Below are positions 55,585 to 64,000 of a DNA stretch of 64,000 nucleotides, one piece after another. Each line of letters opens with the position of its first letter. Positions within the stretch are counted from its first letter, which is position 1. Below the pieces are notes generated by a model. That model had not been told where the DNA came from. It was given only the letters and a program-made list of their open reading frames with translations, and ran no database searches. The stretch is from contig JAFEMH010000931.1 in assembly GCA_022495995.1 (NCBI GenBank), positions 514,001-578,000 of the forward strand, written 5' to 3'. The DNA is from Adenophora triphylla var. japonica (Eukaryota > Streptophyta > Magnoliopsida > Asterales > Campanulaceae). Position numbers and translations under genes: made by a program.

Positions 55585-58500
55585 TCACACAAGCCAAGAG
55601 ACTTCCTCAAGGAGGAAAATCTCTCCAAATCTAATGCCTTTGTAAATATATCGCCCTAATTGATTTTCGCCCCAACAAATTCCGCATTAATACGCTTTTT
55701 GCTCTACAAGATCTCTAATGAAATGATGTCTAATATCAATGTGCTTTGTTCTAGAATGTTGAACAGATTTTTAGATATGTCCAAGGCACTTTTGTTATCA
55801 CAAAAAGCAATAAAACTTTGCTATTCAATCCATAATCTTTTAGCATTTGATTCATCCAAAGTAATTGTGTGCAAAGAACTCCCAAGGGCAACATATTCAA
55901 ATTTCAAGAAGGGACAAGGATACACAATTTTGCTTCCTACTATACCAAGACACAAGATTATTACCTAGGTAGAAACATCCACCAAATGGTACTCTTTCTA
56001 TCATCACTATTTCCAAACCCAATCGTAATCAAATGCACCCAACCAAATTGGTGTTTGTTTCTTTAGAGTAATGAAGACCTAGGTTCACAAATTCCACTCA
56101 CATACCTAATGATCCTTTTCAATGCTTTAAGATGGGACACTTTAGTGGTTGGCTTGGTATCTAGCACATAGACACACACCGAACATAATGTCGTCTACTT
56201 GCAAGAGGTAAAGCAAACTTCCTATCATGCTTCTATAAAGGGTTTGATCAACACTCTCACCATCGAATCATGACTTAGTTTTGGGAAGATCCCATCAGGT
56301 TCTTTGATGTGAAGAGTGTTCAAGCTCAAACTTTTTCACAAGATTCTTGGCATACTTAGATCGTGAAATGAACATACCATCTTTGAATTGCTTAATCTGT
56401 AAGCCTAAGAAAAATTCAACTCACCTACCATACTCATCTCAAATGTGGAAGTCATGCTATCCACAAATTCAGCTTAGCATTGGATCGAATTTGATCCAAA
56501 CACAATGTCATCTACATAGATTTGTGCCACAAGAATCTCTTTCTTGTTTCTCCTCACAAACAAGGTTTTGTCAACCTCACCTCTCTTGAATCCTAGTTGA
56601 AGCAAATGGTCACTAACCTACCATACCAAGCTCTAGGGGCTTGCTTTAGCCCATACGTAGCTTTCTTCGCCTTATACACATGATTAGGATATTTGGAGTT
56701 CACAAAGCCTTTAGGTTGTTCAACATAGGCTTCCTCATTTAATATCCCATTTAAAAAGGCACTCTTGACATCCATTTGATGAAGAGTAATCTTGAGGTAA
56801 CAAGCAATGGCTAACAAAAGCCTAATGGACTCAATTCTTGCAACAGAGCAAATGTCTCCTCAAAGTCAATTCCCTCAATTTGAGTATAACCTCGAGCAAC
56901 TAACCTAGCTTTATTTCTAGTTATCACACCTTGCTTCATCGCTTTGTTCTTAAAAATCCATTTGGTTCCTATTACATTACCATGTGAGGGTCTAGGAACA
57001 AGAGTCCATACCTCATTCTTTTCAAATTGAATTAATTCATCTTGCATAGCCATAATCCAAATAAGATCTTTCAATGCTTCAAGAATATTCTTAGGTTCAA
57101 TTTTAGAAACAAAACAACAGAAGCTTACCCGAGAGTATGCCGAGGAGCAACTCCATAAACCACCCATCTTTCTATAATCAACTTTGTCCTTTTGTCTAGT
57201 TCTCACTGAAAGCATGCACATCTCCCACAACTTGTGAAGTGGGGTGGTTTTTCCGGATTTTTGAAGGGATATCCTTTGACCTATCCACACACCCATTCAC
57301 ATTACCTTCGGAGCATCATCCTCGATCGTAATCGAGGAACCGCCCTCGCCACAGGAGTTTGAGCGGATGTGGGCGCAGATGTGGGTTCGTATGTGGAGGC
57401 GTACGTGTCCACATCCTTGGTTACATCCTTGTCGTTCATCATTTTTAACAAAGACTGAAGTTTCTTTTGCTTTTTCAAAGACTCGCTTCTTCATCCTTCC
57501 AAATTCAAAGAAGCAACCCGAAACATCATCCTCAAGCCATTTCGAGGTTAAGATCAAGTGAGTCATCAAATTTAACATTAGCAAGATTCCATAATGGTCT
57601 TAGTTTTGAGATTGAAAACTCGTAAGCTCTACCGTTTGTGGAATAGCCCATGAAAATTGCTTTGTCACTCTTTGAATCAAACTTGGACAGTATTCTCTAT
57701 CATCGAGAATATAACAAACACAACCAAACACATGAAAATATTTTACAAAAGCTTGGTTTCTTTCCAAGGAGAATTTGATATGGGGTGACAAGTGCTACTA
57801 ATCCTTAGGAAACACCCTATCGCTAATGTGGCAAGCAAATGTTTAAAGCTTCGCCTAAAATTTTTGGACAAGTTCTTTGAACTTAGCATGACCCTAGCCA
57901 TTTCTTGCAAGGTTCTATTCTTTCTTTCAAGAATTCCATTTTGTCATGGGTGATTGGTGCGTAAAACTCATGAGTGATTCCCTTAGAATTGCAAAAATTG
58001 GTGAACATTTGATTCTCATATTCAAGGCTAGCCATGGTCGACCTAATCCTCACAGCCTTAAGACCATACAGATTTCTAACTCTTTGTACCAATTCTTGAA
58101 TTCTCCAATTGTTTCGACTTTTCTCTTAAGAACATTACCCAAGTGTACCTAGAATAATCATCAACACACACAAAGGCATACTTTTTTCTACCAAAGCTTT
58201 CTACTTCAATAGGTCCCATTAAATCAAGTGAATCATCTCCAAACATCTAGTTGTGGAGCATTGTTGACCTTTTATGTGATGCTTTTGTTTGTTTTCCTTT
58301 TGACATGAACCACGTACATCGTGGTTCTTGAAGTTCAGCTTTAGGGAGGTCTTTAATGGCTTCAAACCTTTGAAGTTCTTCCAGAGTTCTACAGCTAGCA
58401 TGCCCTAATTTTTGGTGCCACAGATTGACATCATTAGCTTTTGAGCTTAGGTAAGAAAGATTGTCACCAAATTGGTAACAATTATCCGCCGATCTAGGAC

Positions 58501-59660
58501 CAAGAAACACACATTTATTATCCTTATCAAACACTTCACACAAGTGCTTATCAAACTTCACAAATAGGTCATCATCACACGCTTGATCGATGCTTATTAG
58601 GTTGGCTTTCAAGCCTTCCACATGGTACACATTGTGTAATTTTGGGAGACCCCGACATCTAGGGTTCCTTTCCCAACAATCTTTCCTCGAGCACCTCCAC
58701 CAAAATTTACTTTCCCTCCATTTATTTCTTCATAATCAAGAAGGACTGCTTGGTTTGCCCATGTGCCTAGAGCACCCACTATCAAAATACCAAGAGCCGC
58801 AGACAAGACTTTGAGGGAAGAGTAGACAACATTACAGGTGGTAATGGGTTTGGCTACCCACCGTTTAACAATTTTCTTTTTGGGTTGCAGAGGTCTCAGA
58901 TTGACCGGATGTGTGTTAGGATGTGTATACATCTTCTCACACATCCGAGGCCGTTTAAAACTACCGCATTTTTTATCACCTTGAGTTTGTAAATGTATGG
59001 GCCTAATGTGACCAGAGCTAGGCAAGAATGGCAAATGTAATGCCTCTTCCTTGGTCTCTTCTCACTCGTAATGACTTTTTCTTTAAAAACTTGTTTTTTC
59101 ACACTTTTAGAGGTAGAACCCTCATATCCCTCCTTTACAAAATTATTTTCAAAACCTATACCAATTTTGTCACGTTGACCCATGGAAAAGCTTCTTCCAT
59201 TTTCATTTTACTTTTGTTTAACTTAGTGAAAGTATTATCGCCTTTTTCACATTCATTCTTGAATTTTTCAAGGTCAACTTCTCTTTTGGTCACAAGGACT
59301 TCAAGTCTTGCAATGGTATCCTTTTGAGCATCATTCTTTTTGAAAGAACAGCTTTTTTCATCTTCACAAGCGTACCAATTTATCGTACAGAGATTTGTTT
59401 ACCTTAACAAGTACCTCAATTTTGTCCAATCTTTTCATCCAATCAGTATGTAGCTCCTTGTATGTGGCAAAGAGTTCCTCATAGGGAATGTCTCTTTCTT
59501 CATCTTCATCATCCGACTCTCCTTTTACAGAGAAACAGTCACTCCAGTCAGATAGACACCGTATGTGTACAACAACCGAGCCCACATCCAAGGGTTTTTC
59601 AGAGTATATTCTTCTATATCTCAGAAAAAGCATTAAACACGTAATGGCAATTTAAGACAG
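55585..59660 (-). pseudogene. Broken pol of Copia-3
   Basis: Minus-strand remains. Pre-integrase LWHQKLGHAS lies near 58420. Integrase pieces lie near 58100-57850. RT begins near 57010 (VIGTKWIFKNK), with RLVARGYTQIEGIDFEETF near 56890 and HQMDVKSAFLNG near 56780. YVDDIVFG is near 56510. The RNase H tail reads HIDIRHHFIRDLVEQK near 55730 and DIFTKALDLERF near 55640. Reading frames change every few hundred bases and stops are frequent, so no enzyme can be made. It also carries GATGTGGGCGCAGATGTGGG-type insertions near 57366. Confidence 0.9.
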
Positions 59661-59699
59661 ACATGTTAGCCACTTCTTCTTCCTCATCTTCACCGTCAC

Positions 59700-60722
59700 T
59701 AAGGGTAGCAGCTTAAGCTCATCCCCTTCTTTTTAAGCGTGTTAGCACACTCATTCGCATAATGACCAAAGCCACGACATGCCCTACATTGGACAGATCT
59801 CGCATGATTTATTTTCAAAACTTGGTTTCGAATCCAAAGGTCGCTGCTAGGTTTGGGCTTTTCAAAGAAGATCGAAGTAGGTCTATCGGGAAATTTGCTT
59901 ATCCTTCTATTTTTCAAGATAGAACCGAATTTCTTTGAAATAAAAGCTACATCCTCATCTTCAAGATTAGACTTGTCAATTTCAGTAGGATAATTCCACA
60001 AGCTCTTTTCGTAGAGCAAAGAAGACTTTTAAGGGCAAGACCGTGTGTTTTATTCTTCTTCGAGCCTCAAGATTAAGCTCAAACACGCTCAAGATTCCTA
60101 TGATAGTATCAAGACCTACAAAGCCATTTGTGTCCTTTGCTTTCTTCAATCACAAATTTACTTTAATGTTAAACCTCTCGTGCAAGGTTCTTAGAATTTT
60201 ACTAACAAGTCTCGCATTGGAGATAGATTCTCCTAGACTTGTGCATTCATTTGAAATCTCATGAATCTTAGCAAAGATATGACACAATATCCTCGCTTCT
60301 TCCATTCGAAGTAACTCAAACCTATCCATTAAAATCCTAAGCCCGGTAGCCTTCACACTTGGTGCTCCCTCACATTGAGTTTGCAAAATATCCCAAGCGA
60401 TTTGGCTATACTTTCATTTGTTATAAGCTTGTACATATTCCCTGTAAACATGGCCGGAAATAGCACCCACGGCTTTTGAATTGTAATTTGCAGCCTTGTA
60501 TTTCATCAAGAGTCCATTTGCTCTTCGTGTTTTCTTTCAAAGAAGGACTCACCAACACCAAGATGGCTTTTTCTCCACAAGAGGAGGTTGCCATGCAACA
60601 AGAATGCACATCCAAGCTCTTTCATCAATACTTTTGATGTAATTTCGCATCTTAGACTTCCAAAGAGAATAATTTGTGCCATCCAAGACAGGAGGCCTAT
60701 TTTGGTGATTTTGGCATTCCAT
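59700..60722 (-). pseudogene. Broken gag of Copia-3
   Basis: Starts at an ATG at 60722 reading MECQNHQNRPPVLDGTNYSL, then WKSKMRNYIKSIDERAW, a SIRE-type gag start. Frameshifts follow near 60600 and 60420. Later parts read AWDILQTQCEGAPSVKATGL near 60390 and a zinc knuckle CRACRGFGHYANEC near 59780. Confidence 0.88.
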
Positions 60723-60767
60723 AATGACTACACTTTCTCGATCAACACTCGCAATATTTCGAGAGTT

Positions 60768-60779
60768 GGCTCGATACCA
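60768..60779 (-). other. Primer-binding site of Copia-3
   Basis: On the minus strand TGGTATCGAGCC lies two bases from the 5' LTR. It is a variant of the initiator Met tRNA primer site. Confidence 0.8.
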
Positions 60780-60781
60780 AT

Positions 60782-61550
60782 TGAAAGTTTCGTGTAGCTA
60801 GGAAACTTGGATCACGCAATAGGCAAAGGATGTGAGTACAGATGTGTCTCACAACCGTCCACACATCCACAAATAATGCAAATGAATAAAGTAAATAAAA
60901 GTAAATAAAATGCAATAACTCAAGAGTTATATACGCTTACCGATCTCGTGTGATCAAGCAAACTAGGCTTACGCCCAAAACCTTTTCACTATAAAAACTT
61001 ATGTTTCTTACAAAAAACAAATAAGTGAAAAACTAAAATATGAAAATACTAAACAAGTTCTAATCACCTTCTATGATATGAACAACTCCCCTTTCCCAAG
61101 TAGGACTTATTCAATCAGAAGTAAAACAAGAGAACTTTATGAAAACCTAGATGTGAGTTACGGATGTAAGCTCACAACCTAAAATCAACAATGTCGAATG
61201 ACTATGAAGAATGTGATTTTCTCTCGTAAATTGTGTAACTTCTCTTTGTGCTGAATGCCTTGTATTTATAGAGCACCTTGGAGAAGATCTTCATGCAATC
61301 GACCTCTTCCTTTGTGAGATTCCTTTTTCTATATGAAAACATATAACACACTCACAAGGAAATCAAATATTAGTAGGTTAGTCCTAATATAAAACTATGT
61401 ACATAAATAAAAGATATTTACATAATTACAATCTCTTAATAAAAGAAGATACTTATAAATCTCCATGAAAGTCTCAAAATCTTCTTACCATAATAGAAGA
61501 CAAATTAATCAAGGAAACATAATTATGTTCCCATAAAACTCACGTTTTCA
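60782..61550 (-). repeat. 5' LTR of Copia-3
   Basis: 769 bp. It contains CTCAAGAGTTATATACGC, a possible TATA region, and a GGATGTG...CACATCC hairpin at 60829-60870, also present in the 3' LTR (51255-51296). Confidence 0.95.
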
Positions 61551-61555
61551 ATTTA

Positions 61556-62400
61556 AATGGACAAAAAAATACCATTGGTAGTCTCATTTCTATCTCCCAT
61601 TATCTAAATGAAATATTCGGAATTTATGGGCATTATAATGAAAATGAAGATCAACACATTTTTGAAGTCATTGTGAACCCTGTCATACGCTGGAGAACGT
61701 GCAAGACCGATCCAAGAGAAGTTGACTCGAAAAGGGAAGCAAATCAGGACTTTCAGATTAATTGCCACACAATATTGGCTTTCTTCTCTTGAAAATCAAG
61801 TCTCTTCCTCTGTTCAATCAAAAATTTTAACCGATTTTGTTAAAAATCAACATTTTTAAAATAATCTTTAAATTTAAAATGGTGATTTATTTTGATACGG
61901 AAGTATTTATTAATTTGTTTTTCTTTTTGCTTCATAATAATAAGGTGATAGATTTAAATAAGCTTGCGCACGCCTTAACTTAACTGATCATCTGTCTTAC
62001 TTTGAATAAAAATAACTTTCTATTAACATTTGTAGGCAAAATTCTATCAAGAAAACGACAATTACTTACCTATTTTTTAAGTATGATCACTCATATTTTT
62101 TTATTTTTTTTATAAATGTCATAACTTAACTATTAAAATTTTGGAATATCTAATCTGTCAATAGATTTCAAAAGATTTTGGATAAAAATTACAGTAATAA
62201 AAAAAGTCTAAAATATTATTTTCTAGTCAATAAAAAATTAAAAATAAATAAAGGGTAATCCGTCCCTCTTTTCTTCAATACACTTTCATTTGTTAAGTTT
62301 TTTTTTTTATCTTTTTTTTATATCTTTTTGTAAAAAATATCAGTAATAAATAAAGTCTTAATATTATTTCATAATCAATAAAAAATTAATAAAAAATTAA
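61556..62400. other. AT-rich intergenic stretch
   Basis: No gene. Very A/T-rich with poly-T and AATAAAAAATTAATAA words near 62290-62410. Confidence 0.4.
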
Positions 62401-62528
62401 TAAAAAATAAACATTTATAAACCCTAAACCCTATAATCCTATATATTTCATACTCTAACCCTAAATCATACAGTATATCTTAAATCAAATTTATACCACT
62501 CACTAAACACCAAATCCTAAATCTTATA

Positions 62529-62805
62529 CTCCCTCCGTCCCAACAATTACTTCCACTTTTTTAAAAATCACGCAAATTAAGAAAATGGGAGGGAAGTAAA
62601 GATGTTGTGAGTGTAATTTGAAAATAGAAGAGAGAATGAGTGGAGGAAATAATAAATTATAATAGTGTTGTGAGTATTAAAATAATGAGGAGAGAGAATG
62701 AGCGGAGAAAATAGTAAAGATTCCTTTGCCAAAAAAGGAAAGTGGAAGCTATTAGCGGGACACCCAAAATGGCAAAAAGGGAAGCTCTTATTGGGACGGA
62801 GGGAG
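62529..62805. mobile_element. Stowaway-type MITE in CCCTAAA-like array
   Basis: Ends CTCCCTCCGTCCCAA and TTGGGACGGAGGGAG with TA on both sides. Internal AGAGAGAATGAG(T/C)GG motifs. Confidence 0.92.
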
Positions 62806-62951
62806 TATATCACTCACTAAACACTAAATTCTAAACCCTATATATTCCATACCCTAACCCATATACCTTAAATCATATTTATACCCTATACCCTAAATCA
62901 TATACCTAAACTCTAAAGTATATACCCCTATACCCTAAACCTTATAATATA

Positions 62952-63238
62952 CTCCCCCCGTCCCACCCAAAAGGCACAAAATCAATCTGACACGAAAATT
63001 AAGGAAAGTGATGTAAGAAAGAGAAAAAGTTTAAATGTTGTGAGTATGAAAAATTAAATAGGAGAGAGAATGAGTGGGAGAAATAGTTAGGAGAGAGAAT
63101 GTTGTGAGTGTAAAAGTAAAGTATGAGAGAGAATGAGTGGGTGAAATAGTAATAAAAACTTTCCTTTTTGGGACTGTTCCTTTTTAAATGGGACATCCAA
63201 AAAGAAAATTTGTGCCTTTTCAACCGGGACGGAGGGAG
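62952..63238. mobile_element. Stowaway-type MITE in CCCTAAA-like array
   Basis: Ends CTCCCCCCGTCCC and GGGACGGAGGGAG with TA flanks. AGGAGAGAGAATG occurs several times inside. Confidence 0.92.
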
Positions 63239-63315
63239 TATATCACTATACCCTAAACCCTATAAAGCCTATATCCTAACCCTAACCCTATACCTTAAAT
63301 CATATTTATACCATA

Positions 63316-63559
63316 CTCCCTCCGTCCCACAATTATGTAGAATTTTTGGCCCGGCACGGAGATTAATGTAAAAAGTGATAAAGGTAATGTGTTGTGAGTG
63401 TAAAAGTAAAATAGGAGAGAGAATGAGTGGAGAGAATAGTAAATTTAAAAAGTGTTGTGAGTAGAGAGAAGTGGGTCCCATTTCCATTTTGGGAAATTAT
63501 TGATTATTGTGGGACGTCCAAAAGGGAAATTTTTCGGTATTATTGTGGGACGGAGGGAG
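63316..63559. mobile_element. Stowaway-type MITE in CCCTAAA-like array
   Basis: Ends CTCCCTCCGTCCCACAAT and ATTGTGGGACGGAGGGAG form a long perfect TIR with TA flanks. Confidence 0.93.
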
Positions 63560-63614
63560 TATATCATAGACCCTAAATCATATACCTGTATGTCATATCT
63601 AAACCATTTATCAT

Positions 63615-63897
63615 ACTCCCTCCGTCCCACGTGAATGCAAACTTATTTCCATTTTGGTCCGTCCCACGTGAATGCAAACTACCCAAAATAGAAACAAATT
63701 TATTATTTTATATTCACCCTACCCCACCCACTCATTCTCTCTCTTCATTTTCCACCATACAATTTATTCAACCAATCTACTATTAACTCCACTCATTCTC
63801 TCTCTTCATTTCCTACCACACATTTTCATTATCTTAATAATATTTCTTAATTATTGTGCTCGAGAAAATGGTTCACAATGACGTGGGACGGAGGGAG
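63615..63897. mobile_element. Stowaway-type MITE in CCCTAAA-like array
   Basis: Ends CTCCCTCCGTCCCACGTGA and ACGTGGGACGGAGGGAG with TA flanks. The left subterminal GTCCCACGTGAATGCAAACT is present twice (63625 and 63661), a small duplication. Confidence 0.92.
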
Positions 63898-64000
63898 TAT
63901 ATCTTATACCCTAAACCCTATATTACATATCCTAAACTTCATGCATATCATAAATCATTACCATATATGTAAAGAAATGTTTACTAATATTATTGATAAT

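Larger units (their letters stand above)
51208..61550 (-). mobile_element. Copia-3: SIRE-like Copia retrotransposon, decayed
   Basis: LTRs 51208-51967 (760 bp) and 60782-61550 (769 bp) with TG...CA ends. The perfect TSD ATTTA is at 51203-51207 and 61551-61555. Primer site and polypurine tract place it on the minus strand. Gag and pol are present in order but full of stops and frameshifts. A 3.6-kb stretch lies between pol and the 3' LTR, as in SIRE/Maximus elements that carry an extra env-like region. Gag motif DGTNYSLWKSKM supports this lineage. Total length 10.3 kb. The LTRs differ by several substitutions and small indels. Confidence 0.95.
62401..64000. repeat. Degenerate CCCTAAA-like repeats interrupted by MITEs
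   Basis: Between the MITEs the sequence is a loose tandem of TATACCCTAAA, ACCCTAAACCCTATA and CCTAAATCATATA words (62413-62528, 62806-62951, 63239-63315, 63560-63614, 63898-63990). It resembles a diverged plant telomere motif but with TATA/ATCAT spacers. It runs to the window edge. Confidence 0.7.

Noticed and set aside
62401..64000. Chromosome end (true telomere)
   Set aside because: The CCCTAAA words are degenerate, spaced by TATA-rich sequence and broken by MITEs. This is interstitial or subtelomeric-like at most.

Overview
The window is plant nuclear DNA, almost certainly from a core eudicot. Evidence: GT-AG introns, a PAT1-type GRAS regulator, a group I WRKY regulator, LTR retrotransposons primed by plant tRNAs, a Pack-MULE, Helitrons, a tRNA-derived SINE, and many Stowaway-type MITEs with CTCCCTCCGTCCC ends. 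I cannot name the species. Only two genes look intact. Most of the rest is layered transposable-element DNA.

Layout. 1-6.3 kb: AT-rich intergenic DNA with five Stowaway MITEs and a fold-back element. 6.36-10.47 kb: an old, broken Copia element with both LTRs. 10.8-11.7 kb: a small Helitron and a MITE. 12.07-16.48 kb: a Mutator-like element with a perfect 9-bp target-site duplication (TSD). It carries intron-containing fragments of a DEG9-type protease gene and a serine carboxypeptidase gene, in the same orientation, plus a large self-complementary AT-rich array. A Tourist-like MITE abuts it. 17.6-21.2 kb: an intact GRAS gene (PAT1 branch, 506 aa) with a spliced 5' leader. 21.49-34.34 kb: a three-level nest. 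A hAT-like element was split by a Copia element, and the 3' LTR of that Copia was then split by a 7.25-kb non-coding LTR element (LARD). TSDs GAACC and CTATG prove the order of the inner two. 35.26-37.66 kb: a four-exon WRKY1-like gene on the minus strand (508 aa), probably with a long leader intron reaching 42.4 kb that holds a SINE and an RTE-type LINE remnant. 42.8-50.27 kb: a Helitron, then a non-autonomous LTR element whose second LTR is split by a 2.8-kb apparent solo LTR. 51.2-61.55 kb: a decayed SIRE-like Copia with 0.76-kb LTRs and TSD ATTTA. 62.4-64 kb: degenerate CCCTAAA-like repeats interrupted by four Stowaway MITEs.

Function. The GRAS and WRKY genes are nuclear transcriptional regulators and show no sign of working as a unit. 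The most unusual material is the gene-capturing Pack-MULE; the Copia copy with nearly identical LTRs but many coding lesions; and the recurrence, in three unrelated LTR elements, of family-specific short imperfect palindromes scattered in coding and LTR sequence.

Limits. Everything was read by eye. Exon borders come from splice consensus plus family alignment recalled from knowledge. Divergence statements are hand counts. No database search was run.
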